64,000 nucleotides of DNA. Source: Areca catechu. Lineage: Eukaryota; Streptophyta; Magnoliopsida; Arecales; Arecaceae. Within the stretch, counting starts at the first letter, position 1. Each line of letters begins with the position of its first letter. Below are positions 42,460 through 54,360 of this stretch, in pieces. The stretch spans positions 104,158,942 to 104,222,941 of the forward strand of contig CM038044.1 in assembly GCA_021397845.1 (NCBI GenBank), in the 5' to 3' direction. The notes under the pieces are model-generated. The model did not search any database. It was given only the letters and a program-made list of their open reading frames with translations, and was not told where the DNA came from. Position numbers and translations under genes: made by a program.

Positions 42460-44208
42460 ATGGAAAATTTACAAGCCCAAATAAAAGCCCTAGCTGATCA
42501 AATGGCCCAGATGACTACCCAGTTAACTCAATCTGCTATCCAAACCAACAATAGAATTGACCATCTTGCCAATAGGTTTGACCAGTTAGAAGGCCATGTA
42601 GGGACCATAGAAAGAACCCATGGGTCACAGTCTGAGCCAGATCCTGATTCCCCTCAACCTAGGAGGACCCCAAACCCTGATCCATACCTTGAGACTGAAC
42701 TTAGGAGAGCCCATCATCATGACCCAATCCCTAAGGTTAGTCCTAGAAGACCTAATCAGGATTTTATAGACCAGGAAGATAGATCCTATTTACCCTCTCC
42801 CTACAAGCCTAGTATACCCACAACCTATAGATCTTATGACTCCAAATCCTATGAACCTAGAACCTATGAATCCATAACCTATGAACCTAGATCCTATGAC
42901 TCTAGATCCCATGATCATAGATCCTATGCACCCACACCCTATGAGCCTAGTAGACCCAACACCCAATATTCTGACCCATATAGGGAGTCCAACCCTAGGA
43001 GAACCCAATATTCTGACCCATATAGGGAGTCCAACCCTAGGAGAACCCAGTATTCTGGCCCATATAGGGAGTCCAACCCTAGGAGGACCCAATATCCAAA
43101 CCCATATAGAGAGCCCAACCTTAGGAGGACCCCATACCATGATCAATCCTTAGAACCTGACCATAGAGCTAACCCAAAATCCTATGACCCCAAATCCTAT
43201 AATCCCCTGACCCATAGATCTGCACCCTTGTCCTATGAGCTTAGGGAGCCCATAACCCCTAGGTATCAATTTAGTACTAGTCATGCTTCCCCTAGTCAAC
43301 TTGAACCCCATAGGATTAGTACCCCTAAATATGAGCCCAGTAGTGAGCCACTACCCCTTAGGCAACCTGAACCTAATAGGAGTAGTGCCCATAATCAGAA
43401 ACCAGGACCTAGCTAATTTTACCTTAGCCGACCTTCTCCAACCATTCCTGAGATTCACAAGGCTTACATTAATGCAGAAGTGTATGAAGCTGATGTAAGC
43501 TTAGTGGATGAGTATGAGGGAGAAGAGGAGACACCTTTAGATGACCTAGAATTAGCTGACCCAATAGATACCCAGGTAGAAGCCAACCTAGAGATAGTTG
43601 ACCTTGACCACATCCAACCTAAAGCTATAGTGGAAGAACAAATAGAGGAAGAAAACCTAGGCACTGCTGCTAGAGCCTTACCTGAGGAAACTGTAGAGGA
43701 GAGCCAAATTATAGAGTCTAGTCCTAAAATACAAGAACCAGAAGAATTTATTAAGGACTTGATCTCTTTGAATCAGTACCTTCAGGATGAGCCTCCTCCT
43801 ATAGTTCCCATTAAGGACCTCTTCCCTGAGATTAGTAACCCATCCTTCCATTATGCAAACCCCATAGATATACCGCAACCTCGTAAGGTTAGCCTCATTA
43901 GTCTAGGATTAGTCCCTGATATGCCTTCTTATATCAAACTTTATCCAACTAACCTTGAAGCTTTTTCCCTACCCTACCAAACTAATTCTGAACCCACATC
44001 CTATTTTCTGCCCTTTCCTGACACCTCCAGCATTTCTAGGATTATTAGATTGCATTTAACTGAGATTAGCATACTGCATGCATTCATTACGCATGTTAGG
44101 TTTGCATCTTACTTCTGGCATACTCTTTGGAATTTGCTAGGAGTTCACTGTAAATTTTCATGTGCATGTCAAGCTAGGATCAAACCTAGAGAACCTATAA
44201 TCTATTAG
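42460..44208 (+). pseudogene. B gag-like linker protein with integrase remnant
   Basis: It starts at ATG 42460 (MENLQAQIKALADQMAQM), a coiled-coil-like N-terminus of about 60 residues. A linker with repeated SYEPRTYE-type units (42800-42950), four 42-bp repeats (42962-43129), and a Pro/Arg/Ser-rich part up to a TAA at 43414 follow. The same frame type resumes and is open 43480-44208: an acidic stretch (EYEGEEETPLDDLELADP, EEQIEEENLG), then YFLPFPDTSSISRI and FASYFWHTLWNLLGVH, the dead integrase slice. The PF03732 gag domain is wholly absent. Apart from the one stop the sequence is open, so loss of function may be recent. Confidence 0.8.
42962..43129 (+). repeat. 42-bp in-frame tandem repeat in B
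   Basis: Four units start at 42962, 43004, 43046 and 43088, each encoding a TQYSDPYRESNPRR-type 14-mer. It is the same unit as in A (2275-2460), so the repeat predates the split of the two copies. Confidence 0.9.
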
Positions 44209-44339
44209 GTTTAGATCCAAAGAGTTCAATAAAATTTCCTTCGATAGGAATGTATAGTCGAGTCTGTTAGGTATCAGTATGAGTCCTTTGCATCATTTGT
44301 TAGGAGTCTGCATGTGCCTAGCATGTTCACCACCTGCAC

Positions 44340-44871
44340 TAATTTTGAAACAACTGGCTAATTCCCGAAGATGGATTAAAGAATTTGATGTAGTGGATTC
44401 TATCTTGGTTAGGCTTAGGCCTAAAAGAAGCTTCATGCTCGCAGAGCCGGACCTTTTAAAGTGATAGAGAAGGTTGGATCAAATGCCTAGGTGTTAGAAT
44501 TGCCTTCGGATTTGGGCATTAGTTCTACCTTCAATATTACAGACCTGGTTGAGTATAGGGAACCGACAGCGATACCTAGTGAGGCCTTTGGACCTATTCC
44601 TTTTCATTGTGAGTGACCCTAACCTAGAGTGTTCACAAACAAATTTGGCCTGAGAGAGGAGAACGGATCGAGCGTATCCTGGACGATCAAGCCATCACGA
44701 CCCAGGGCCATGACTATCAACGTTCCTGGTCCGATGGCAAGGCCAGCCAGATTCAGACGATTGGATTTCTCGAGAGGACTTGCAACGCCTCAACCCAGAC
44801 CTTCTCGAGAGATATGTGAGCCAGTCTGACCTTCACTCGACAGGGTCGAGTTCCTCCCACCCTGGGAGAAT
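44340..44871 (+). pseudogene. Integrase C-terminus and chromodomain remnant of B
   Basis: The plus strand reads FDVVDSILVRLRPKRS, KVIEKVGSNA in a broken frame, then GISSTFNITDLVEYREP and a degenerate chromodomain with IERILDDQAIT and SREDLQ. It corresponds to A 4030-4549 with the same boundaries. The final GGGAGAAT before the LTR (44864-44871) is the likely PPT. Confidence 0.8.
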
Positions 44872-46307
44872 TGGTGGGGACACCAAAGGCACCAGAATAA
44901 GATAGAGGCTTTTCAACCCTCTATGAATTGATCAATAATTTATGAGTCCATTTGTAATAAGGGCTTAGCCTATCTGAGTCCATTTTAATTGATTTTGAGT
45001 TTCAGTTCTGTACTAGTCAGCTCATGTTGAGCTAGTTCAGTCTAGTGTTAGTCAGCTCATGTCGAGCTAATTTTATTTTTTTGAGTCCTATTCAACCATA
45101 TTGAAGACTCAAGACCACATCATACAAGTAAAGACCAAGTCCAATCAGATTGAAGACATGGAAGTTTTGCCCAAGTCCAACCCAGCTTGAAGATTTGAAG
45201 ACCCCAGGAGGAAAATCAGAAACCCTGATTCCTTGCAGATGCCCTCCAGATGCCCAGATTTCCTTCCAGATGCCAAAATATATTCATAGAACAAGGCATC
45301 CATGATTTTAGAGGTCCATCTGCATCCTAGCCCAAAGAAATCAAGCCCAGGCGCCAAGCCCAAGCCCCTAAGAAGCAAGATACCAGGGAATATTCCTGCT
45401 ACCTGGCTACCAGGCCACCCCAGCTTCCAGAGACCCAAACCCATGCACCCGGGCCCCTTTGGGCTGGCCCCTTGCTGCTCTTAGAAGCCCAACACGTCCC
45501 CCTAGGTGTCTTTGGAGTGTTGGCCAAGTCAAGAGAAATTTTAGGGATTTTTTCTACCTAATGTTTCCTTATTTTCTAGCTAGGGTTTGAGAGGGAAAAT
45601 GATTCTCATGTAAAGACTAATGTGCCCTTACTTGGAGCCCAAGGTTAAGGGTCTATTTAAGGGACCCTAGCCTCTTGTATGAAGGGAGAATTTTTGATGA
45701 ATGAAAACCTTGAGTTCTTCTATTGAGTTGTGTGATACCCTACTGTGTGCATAAAGGGGTTTGCGAGAGTTTTTCTTCCCAGTGCTGCAATCATCTTCCT
45801 GCTGCCAACAAGCATCTCAGATCCCTGGACGCCCACTCCAAAGAAGCCTTCCCTTGCTGTTTTTCCTTTGTTTTCTTGTTCCTTTGTGAGTTTTATAACC
45901 CCTGACAGGTTGTTTACAGGTCTTCGAGTTCCTACGAATCCAACGACTCCAGCCAAGCCTCAATCGGATCACCGAGCAGAAAGCCAGGTATCCGCGGGTC
46001 TTTGGCTCAGTTTTCCAGGCCGCATCCGTCGAGAACGAGAGACCCTTTTGCTATGATCTTCACAGACATTGTCAGGTATACCCCCTCTACCTGCAGTAGT
46101 TTTATTGTAGGAGAACTTGCCCTAACCGAGGCTTCTCAGCCCCGGCGATCCTTCTTTTCTACTTTTCTAGGTCCTAATCTGCATGCTGATCTTCTAAAAT
46201 TCATATAAAATCCCTACAACTTATTTTAATCTAAAATTTGGGAATTAATCACTCAACCCCACATATAAAATATACAAAAAAATTTCATGCATATTAGTTC
46301 CCCATCA
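44872..46307 (+). repeat. Right (3') LTR of B
   Basis: It starts TGGTGGGGACACC, has the TATA-like CTATTTAAG at 45653-45661 and ends TTAGTTCCCCATCA, followed by TSD GACCC. It matches the left LTR closely; short indels account for the ten-base difference in length. Confidence 0.93.
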
Positions 46308-46312
46308 GACCC

Positions 46313-46570
46313 TATTCTCTAAGAATACTCTAATTGTCTTACAGGTTATCCTAGATTCTTTGTTAAGTGAGAACTATGATCATGTAAAGTATAGATAAGA
46401 TTTAGATCAAAATATTTAAACTTTAAATATTCTTTCTATTAAACTTATTATATTTATTGCTATTTCATTATTTATTTTTTAAGTTTCATTCATAAGATTA
46501 TATAATTTCTCCTAATTCTTTTATATTAAAATTATTTGATAAATAATTTTTTTTCTTATATTATTTTTAG
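46313..46570 (-). pseudogene. Copia J reverse transcriptase fragment
   Basis: The minus strand continues J across B. In one frame a SLIERIFKV helix aligns with the YIEKIL-type helix before the RNase H of Copia elements. The sequence is very AT-rich and full of stops. It ends where the Tat-like element K begins, at about 46571. Confidence 0.6.
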
Positions 46571-46688
46571 TGATGTTTCATCATGTGGTACATTTGCTGA
46601 TGTGGAGTCTTACTGGTGGCCACACTGGCAAGAGCCCCGCCACTTGGACACGGTGGCCAAGTAAGGAGCCAAGGCGAGACCTCTTGTC

Positions 46689-47140
46689 GAGGTCAGCTCC
46701 CAGCCGTAGTCATGCTCATAGGGTGAGCCCTCCATTTGAGGTCAGCTCCTGGTCGGGGTCGTGCTCATGCTGCCAAGGCAAGCCCTCCTACCGAGGTCAG
46801 CTCCTAGCCAGAATCATGCTTATAAGGCGAGCCCTCAATCTGAGGTCAGCTTCTGGCCAGGGTTGTGCTCATGCTGCCAAGGTGAGCCCTCCTGTTAAGG
46901 TCAGCTCCTAGTCGAAGTCATGCTCATAGGACGAGCCCTCCATCTGAGGTCAGCTCCCAGCCAGGGATGTGCTCATGCTACCAAGACGAGCCCTCCTACC
47001 AAGGTCAGCTCCCAGTCGAAGTCTTGCTCATAGGGCGAGCCCTCTTATCGAGGTCAACTCCCAGTCGAAGTCATTCTCATAGGGCGAGCCCTCCATCTGA
47101 GGTCAGCTCCTGGCCGGGGTCGAGCTCATGCTGCCAAGGT
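46689..47140. repeat. 104-bp dimeric tandem array in the K LTR
   Basis: GAGGTCAGCTCC recurs at 46689, 46738, 46793, 46842 and 46897 (decayed), then on to 47098. Spacing alternates 49 and 55 bp at first, giving a 104-bp dimer of two diverged halves: one with GTCATGCTCATAGGGCGAGC, the other with GTGCTCATGCTGCCAAGG. It is in the U3 part of the LTR, upstream of the TATA box. Confidence 0.88.
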
Positions 47141-47617
47141 GGGGGCGCCCTAATGCGGGGCTCCCCTCATCCCATGAAGACCATAGTTCCTGCCAATGAC
47201 ATGAGGGGGGAGAATCAACAAAAACTCAAATCATGACAAAAAGGGGCCTGGCCAGCCACGATCTTCGGAAGGTGGTGCACGTCTTGCCACAAATACAAGC
47301 TCTACAATGCACCACCTGCACGACCTGCACAATGCAAACCCCCACGATACAAAGATCTGAACCTTTCCAAGAAGTGTATTCCACTATAGCCCCAGGCCCT
47401 GCGACACTCCAATGGTTCCCCCTAGAATGGGAATGCACCACCATGGCTCGGGGCTCAGTGGCACGGCACCCACCCCTCCCATGAAAAGTTACACCATCAA
47501 AAGGATAAGACTAACCCAACAATAGGGCAACATCGAGCAACCAAAAACCCTTCCAGAAAATGTACCTGGAAATGGACACCTGGAAGAAGCCACAGATCTG
47601 GTCTGGGCTACCCTATG

Positions 47618-47627
47618 CATATAAAAT
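47618..47627 (+). promoter_or_regulatory. TATA box of the K LTR
   Basis: CATATAAAAT occurs in CCTATGCATATAAAATCAGG, GC-rich on both sides, the expected core promoter form in Tat-like LTRs. Confidence 0.65.
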
Positions 47628-47973
47628 CAGGGAGGGGAGGTAAGTAAAAAGGTAAGTAAGAAAATAAAGGGAGCAATAGGGCAAGGAACCGCTCGAGTGA
47701 ACCTCCCAAGCTCTCTCGTTTCTCTCAACCCATCTCCATTCCATTTTTCACCCTCTATGCGGAGAGTCTCCAAGCTGTTTGCCATAGAGGTTTTGTTCTT
47801 ATTGATCATCCCACTGACTTGATCGTCGAAGTGTCCTCGCTAGAATCCCCTGCCCGGTCTCCTCTGTTTTGCAAGTTAGCCTGCCAAGGAGTCGACCAGA
47901 AGAGAGGACCAAGCACTCCGCGGGAACTCGATGCATCAAAGCTACAAGCCATGGCAATCATGGTGGCAACATA

Positions 47974-47991
47974 TTGGTGCACTAGGAAGGG
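47974..47991 (+). promoter_or_regulatory. Decayed primer-binding site of K
   Basis: TTGGTGCACTAGGAAGGG resembles the TTGGCGCC-type PBS common in Tat-like elements, with C-to-T changes. It lies two bases after the assumed LTR end. Confidence 0.5.
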
Positions 47992-48039
47992 GGAAGAAGC
48001 TGGTTTGATACCAAGTCCCCCATTGCAAGGAAAAGTTCT

Positions 48040-49640
48040 GTGGAAGCCTACGGTCTGATGGTGACCACACAAGCACACGAAGTCTTCACCGGTCATGTGG
48101 GAGAACCCTCTCACCATGGCGATCAATGTCCAAAGAGGGAGCTTCCTGCTCTGCCACCGCCTCCTCTGGTGGACCCCCAGATCACCGCGCTGGCCCAACA
48201 GGTTCATTCCCTAGCTGCGGTGATGCATCAGCTTCATCAGAGGCACCGGTCCGTGGAGACCCAGCAGCAACCGGGACCCCCACGGTCCTTGCCACTGATC
48301 TCCATACCAGCCTACGGTCCTTCCAGGAAGGGTCGCTGCATGCGGGCTCCCACCTGCAAGGAGCCCATCGGATGGCCAGGAGGAAGCCACAGTGTGTCTG
48401 ACCGACTAGGAGAGCTGCTCCCAGGTTGAGACCATGGCGCGCCCTCGCACTAGTGATGCCGGCATGGTCAGGAACTCAGGCAAGAGTTGCTCCACTCTGA
48501 CCCTCCACCCCCGACATTCTCTATCGAGGGGTCCATTGATGAGGCCATCCACCGTCGAGTGGAATAGCACCTCAAGGAGCATGAACACAAGCTGGCAGAC
48601 CTAGCCCACTGGTTCATGGAAGCTCAAGGCTCTCCCAGTGAGCCCTCGTGTTACGATACCTATCTTCCTTTCTCTCAAAGACTCAAAATGGAACCGATTT
48701 CCAACCGATTCCGTATACCACAGGTCGATCCCTACGACAGGATGATCGATCCCCTAGACCACCTGGAAAGCTACAAGGCCCTTATGAGGGTCCATGGGGC
48801 TACTGATGCTCTCCTCCTCATTGCCTTCCTGGCTACCCTACAAAAGGTTGCCCGAGTTTGGTTCTTTAGACTCGAGTCTGAGAGTATCAATTCCTTCTCC
48901 CAACTGGAGAGGAAGTTCGTGGCGCACTTCGATGCATGCTAAAAGATGCCACGCGAGATCGACAGCCCCTTCTCGATCTGACATCAGGATCGAGAGTCCT
49001 TCCAAGACTACATATCCTAGTTCAAGGCTGCCACCCTGGAGATCTATAACCTCGATGAGTCGGTTGCAATGCTGGCCCTGAAGAGGGGGTTGTGGACCTC
49101 CCGCTTCACCTACTCCCTCGATAAGAAACCTCCGAAGACTTACTTGGAGCTTCTCCTCTGGGTGCACAAGTACATCCATGCCAAGGAGGTTGACCACACT
49201 AGGAGGAAGCTGGATGGGAGGCCCCTAAAGAGGCAGGCCATCAGGGAAGCACCTGCTCCCCCAGTTCAGAAGATGGCACCAGTTTAGCGGCTAGGGTTGA
49301 GGCCTAAAATCGACCCCACCAAAGAAGAGATGTTCTCTATTCTCCTTGCCCCAAGAACGAAGATCTTGACAGAGATTGAGGGTGAGCACTTCCTGCACTG
49401 TCCTCCTCCATTGAAGCCATCTTTTGGGTGCGATAGGTCCCGTTACTATCGTTTCCATCGGGACCATGGCCATGACACCAAGGAATGCCACCATTTGAAA
49501 AGGGAGATTGAAGAGCTGATCAAGCATGGCTACCTCAACAAGTACATAGAGGGAGGGGCACCCCCATTGGATTTGAGTGAAGAGCCCCAACCTCTCGCCA
49601 TCAATAATTGCCCCATTGAGAAGCTGATAGGGATAATATC
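48040..49640 (+). pseudogene. K gag
   Basis: The N-terminal frame (48040-48429) shows VDPQITALAQQVHSLAAVM, a helix typical of Tat gag. The gag domain runs 48616-49281: FRIPQVDPYDRMIDPLDHLE, YKALMRVHGATDALL, ARVWFFRLESESINSFSQLE, FVAHFDAC, then after stops AMLALKRGLWTSRFTYSLDK. The last frame (49297-49640) has FHRDHGHDTKECHHLKREIEELI, the degenerate zinc-knuckle region, and an Arg-poor tail. Stops at 48940, 49010 and 49287 and some shifts break it. It would form the capsid. Confidence 0.85.
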
Positions 49641-49719
49641 CTAGGGGCAAGGAAAATCCCCAAGAGGGCTAGGGCAAGAAAGGAGAGTGATGATGTACTC
49701 CCCTACATGGGAGCAGGGT

Positions 49720-49895
49720 CGACTAGGTGGATAATCCAAATAATGATGCTGCCATCATTGAAATGACGATAGCGAAGCATCTTGAAAAGAGAATCATGGT
49801 TGATAGTGGAAGCTCTACAAATATCCTTTTTTATAATGCTTTTGCAAGGATAAATCTATCTGTTGACTAGATAAGGCCGGTGTTCACGCCCCTAG
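49720..49895 (+). pseudogene. K protease, N-terminal part
   Basis: In one frame the plus strand reads AIIEMTIAKHLEKRIMVDSGSSTN and ILFYNAF, with the retropepsin DSG triad at 49802-49810. It is cut by Copia D at 49895. Confidence 0.8.
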
Positions 49896-52800
49896 TGAAG
49901 GAAAAAATGAAGGAAAGCAAGCATGCAAGGTAGAAACATGGTATTTTAAAACTTTTTAAAATATGCAGCAGAAGGCTCGATAGATAGATCAAAATGATCT
50001 ACCGATCTACGTGCAACAGGATCTAGTATAACAATATAGCATGCTACAAAACATCAACAGCAAGAAAAGAGTCTATAGGCATAAAGGTACCTTACCGCTA
50101 TACCTTAAAGATGGAGGTAGTGAAAAGCTCTCAAGCCACATACGCGGCTGGCCTCTACGAGTAGTTCACACCAGGGCTCGACTCTGATCAACTCCCTCGG
50201 AGTGCTAGCTCGTTGGAATCCTTTGGGCCAATCTTCTTCTTCTCAGAAGACAAGGAGGAGAGGTGGAGCCCTTCCTAACTAGCTCTATTCCAAAGACCTA
50301 GCTTGAGTGCTAGGTATTCTCATACCCAATCCCAAATCCTCACAAACCCCCTTTTTCTTTCTAGTTCCTTTTCTAACCAACAGCCCCAAAAACAACCTTT
50401 ATTTATAGAGGCAGCCATGAGAGGAAGAAAGAGGAAGGAAGAGTGATTGGGGAAGAAGGTCAAGGGCCATACCAAATGGATCCAAGCTATAAAGGCAAGT
50501 ATGACCATCATACCATGAAAGCTTGGAGCCAAAAATGTCCAGAATTTGAAATTCAAATTCAAAATTTGAAGTCAAAACCTTTCCAAAAGACTTTTCAAAA
50601 AATCTGCTCATCAGTCAAGTGTCGACACTTCCATTTTACCAAGTGTTGACACTTCGAACATGGTCAATCACATTGACCTCCAGTGATGGCAAACGATTCT
50701 GATGCAGAACAAAAGCTCTGATACCAAAAATGATGCAGAACAAAAGAGATGATGCGATGCGGAAGTAAATTAAGACTAATTCTTTTTTTATATATATTTT
50801 CATAAGTCGGCTTAGACTCAAAGAAAGTTAAACTAAATTGAAAGAAACTATATAATAATTGAAAGCATAATTCAAAGAAACTAGATTATCAGAGTAGTTC
50901 AGAAGTAAAGGATCGCTGGGGGTTGAGAAACTCCCAAACCTAGGGTTTCTCTCTGAACTTTCAATAGGATAGAACTAAAGAGAAGGGAAGGGTTATGTAC
51001 CAGGCAGTGATCTTCACTGAGTTTGGTGGAAGGACTCTCTCGAGCAGATTGTTGGATCCTTGGATTCGGATATCTTCGCAATGGATCCTCCAATACTGGT
51101 CCTCTGGCAGAGTTGGTTTCTCCTGAACTCAGGATCTGGGAAAGAAGAAGAACAAGTTAAGGAACCAGATACTCAAAGAAAGGATTTACCAGATAAGAAG
51201 AACTTGAAAATTGATGTTGCTGAAATCCTGATTCTCCTGGATGCTGATCTGACTTCCTCTGGGATTTGCTCTATATTTGAAGTAGCCGATCTGGACCTAG
51301 ATGTTAGTGGTCGGCCTCTACTTGGAAGAGAGGGGCCGTGAGATGATGAGGTAGATTAGGGTTTGGATGATTGGTGGAATGAAGAAGATGATGGGCGGCT
51401 AGGGTTTAGAATTGAAGTGGCTAACCTAGGATTTTGGTAGGGTTTTGGGGTTGGAGATCTCACACCTCCTCAAGGTTCCTAGGGAACTCGGATTTACTCT
51501 CTCACGGAGCTCAACGCCTGAACACAAGTGCGGAAGAGAGAAACACAAAGTTGCTCACAAAGAAATTGATTTCATTCATCATTAAATTCAAGAGTTACAT
51601 AGAGTTGAATATATAGACATAAAAAAGAAATAAAATTTTATACATTTCCCATGTGGGACTAATAGGACTAACCCACACTTTAAGCATCAAATTCTCTTCC
51701 CAAGACTCCTTCCATGAGTGGGAAGCCCAAAATCTCCAAGAAAACTTGAAAATCAGCTCCAAATGGCAGGTTATGGGGGTGTCTCCTAGTATCTCTCCAT
51801 GAATCAAGGATTTTCCCTTCATGGTTTGGCTCATTTAGACACCTCCTAGTCTTGCTCCACGAGTTTAAGCTTCTTCCTTTCATGGCTTTGGCACTTTTGG
51901 AAACTTTTGGGAACCTCCTTGAATTCCTCCCCAAGACATGCTCTCTTCCCTTTTAAAACTTGGATTTTTATGGAACATTGTGGGGCACCTCCTTGATCCT
52001 CTCTTCATGAAAAATTCTTGCCATCCTGGCTTGGGTTTATCTGGAAAGAAATTGGCTCCTCCTTGGATTGAGGTATCTTGATGGATTTCTCTCCCAAGTG
52101 GTGCAAGAAAAAAAAGGAACTTACTTCTTGTGGTGTAGGGACCAAAGACACTGGATGGAGATGTGGCGCCTCCTGGACTCTGGCGTGTGGCTGGGAGTGT
52201 GGCGCCCACTTGCTTGGGCCTGGGAGAAAAAATGTGGCACCCTGGACCTTGACTTGACTGAAAAAAAAAGTGGCACCAACCTGGAGAAGACCTAGACCAC
52301 TACCAGGACTTGTACTAAGTCAACATGACTCAACAAAATTTAAATTGCAGGGAAATACAGACTCAAGACTAAAATTGAGTTGACCAAGTCAACCCTTATT
52401 ACAAAACCAGAAAACCCTAATTCTTCGGGCAAGGTCAATCAGAGATCCAGATGGAGCCCTGAAGTCTTCTTCTGAGTCTGGTGCCCGCACCAGATTCTTA
52501 ATCACTGATCAGCCTTCAGATCAGATAGAAATCCCTATGGTGTGTGACCCCATAGGTTCGAACACTAAGCTAGTAGCACTGGAACACTTTCAGTACCAGT
52601 CAAAGTCCTTATCTAGCAATGATACCCGATGTCTAGATAGGTCAAAGATATTAGAGCAACTTGCAAGAACCTCTGGCATATGGTTACTACATAATTCATC
52701 CCTTTGACCTCATAATGTTAGGATGACCTAGGGTTCGACTGCCAACCCTAATTTGGTTCATCCAGGTCATGTCTCAACCTTACAAGTTATGTGACTCCTC

Positions 52801-53438
52801 ATAAGAACTACCCTGACCAATGTTTTGCTAAATTGAGACATAGCTAGTCATTCACTCCAAACTATTTGGAGGGGTCAATTCCATCTTGATCCACCACAGC
52901 TCCACAAGTACTTAACTATACCCAGAAATTTTTCATCACTGGATTAGAAATCCAGGTGGTTCAGCACCAAAGTACAGTGTATTGCTTGCAAGCTACCATG
53001 GTGACCTTAGGTCTGAGGGACATATACCAGTACCCCTTTGCGAGCAACCTTTTGGCAGAAGGGAGCTCCGCAAATGGTCACGTTCAATGAGATGTCACAC
53101 ATTTCACATGTATGTCACATCAGTGTTACCACACTCCTTGGTCAAGAGGACAACCAACCAATGTGAGATATAACAACCTATACTTGATACATCATCGACC
53201 TATAATAATATATCCTTTGGTTATGAACTAGTTCAAGAACTACTTGATATATCCTCTCTATATCAAATATAATATAATTCTAAGGACTCCATCATACAAG
53301 AGTTCTTTTCAGGAAAATATACATGTGATGAATAGCCAAAAGAATAACTTTTATTCATTAAGAAATTCATATACAATTACAAAATTAGCACAACCATCTA
53401 TAGCCTAGATGATTGGCTTTGGGATACAATTCCCAACA
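49896..53438 (-). repeat. Left (3') LTR of D, split by a solo LTR
   Basis: On plus it starts TGAAGGAAAAAATGAAGG and ends ACAATTCCCAACA; without the insert it is about 1,745 bp, matching the C LTR in reverse. GTGTCGACACTT-type repeats remain at 50620-50655, and a second member may be lost at the insertion site. A minus-strand TATA box is near 50399. Confidence 0.9.
50700..52492 (-). mobile_element. Solo H-family LTR in the D LTR
   Basis: This is a 1,793-bp LTR, TGATGCAGAACAAAAGC to GGTGCCCGCACCA, between perfect TSD copies GATTC (50695-50699, 52493-52497). There is no internal sequence. It gives the full-length form of the subfamily seen in LTR2 (851-2216). Confidence 0.95.
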
Positions 53439-54360
53439 ACTCCCACTTGGACTAAAGCCAATCGATACATTATCTTATTCCCATTTTCCATTTACAACTA
53501 TCGAACTCTTGAATTCTGATGACTTTGGTGAAGGGGTCAGCCAGGTTCTCCTTTTCATCAATCTTTTGAAAGTCAATGTCATCTCGTTCCACGATCTCTT
53601 ATACAAGGTGATAGCACCACAGAATGTATTTTATGCGGTGATGAGACTTCGACTCTTTGGCTTGAGCAATGGCTCCAATGCTATCATAATACACCAGAAT
53701 AGGACCATCCAGGAAATGTGCCACTCCCAGCTCGCCAAGGAACTTCCACAACCACACAGCTTCCTTCACTACATCCGATGCTGCAATGTATTCTGCTTCG
53801 CATACTGAGTCCGCCATAATAGGCTGATTGGAACTTTTCTAGTTGATTGCTCCTCCATTTAGGATAAAGATAAATCCTGACACACTCTTGCTATCATCCT
53901 TATCTGACTGGAAACTAGAGTCAGTATAGCCCATAAGTTTCAAGTCAGGTTCTCCATAAATCAGTCATTGGTCCTTAGTATTTTGCAAATACTTAAGGAT
54001 GGTCTTTACCACTTTCTAATGAGCTTCACCTGGGTCAGACTGGTATCTGCTTACCATGCTTAGTGAGTATGCCATGTCTGGTCTAGTACACATCATGGCA
54101 TACATGATAGAACCCACTGCTGAAGCATACGGGATTCTACTCATATGCTCTCTCTTTAGGAGTTGTCGCACAATCCTTTTTGGAGAGAGCAATTCCAATG
54201 CCTATCGGGAGATAACCTTTCTTAGAGTTTTTCATGCTAAACTGCTTCAGCATAGTGTTGATGTATGTAGACTGGGACAGTCCCAGAAGCCTCTTATATC
54301 TATCTTTATAGATCTTGATACCCAATATGTAAGAGGCTTCATCCAAGTCCTTCATAGAGA
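53439..54360 (-). pseudogene. D RNase H and reverse transcriptase end
   Basis: The minus strand shows MKDLDEASYILGIKIYKDR, PYASAVGSIMYAMMCTRPDM (54198-54016), the RNase H start near 53950, and MADSVCEAEYIAASD, VYYDSIGAIAQAKESKSHH (53817-53599). Frames shift between pieces. Its PPT, ACTCCCACTTGG on plus (53439-53450), borders the LTR. Confidence 0.88.

Larger units (their letters stand above)
40097..46307 (+). mobile_element. Element B: complete non-autonomous chromovirus-type Gypsy
   Basis: This is a 6.2-kb plus-strand element with LTRs of 1,426 and 1,436 bp, PBS, leader, a gag-like N-terminus with linker repeats but no gag domain, an acidic linker, a dead integrase slice, integrase C-terminus with chromodomain relic, PPT and a perfect TSD GACCC (40092-40096, 46308-46312). 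It sits in the reverse transcriptase of J. LTRs are close to identical by eye in sampled parts, so it moved fairly recently although it lacks enzymes. Confidence 0.93.
46571..47971 (+). repeat. Probable 5' LTR of K
   Basis: It runs from TGATGTTTCATCATGTGG to GGTGGCAACA. It holds a 104-bp tandem array (46689-47140), a TATA box at 47618-47627 and, after it, GATCATCCCACTGACTTGATC, a usual Tat U5 feature. Open frames within it come from the array or are chance. There is no second LTR in the window to confirm the ends. Confidence 0.6.
46571..49895 (+). mobile_element. Element K: Tat-like Gypsy, 5' part
   Basis: This is a plus-strand element with a probable LTR (46571-47971), a decayed PBS, gag and the start of protease, cut at 49895 by Copia D with predicted TSD CCTAG. 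LTR end sequence of the CTTGATCGTCGAAGTG type and the gag form are typical of the Tat lineage. The left LTR boundary rests only on TGATGT and is uncertain. The rest of the element is off-window. Confidence 0.75.

Noticed and set aside
42790..43146. Minus-strand open frame of 118 codons with repeated residues
   Set aside because: It is the shadow of the 42-bp coding repeat of B on the other strand.
46570..47236. Two open frames of 113 and 89 codons with internal repeats
   Set aside because: They translate the 104-bp array of the K LTR. The dimer is not a multiple of three, so the frame is not kept from unit to unit.
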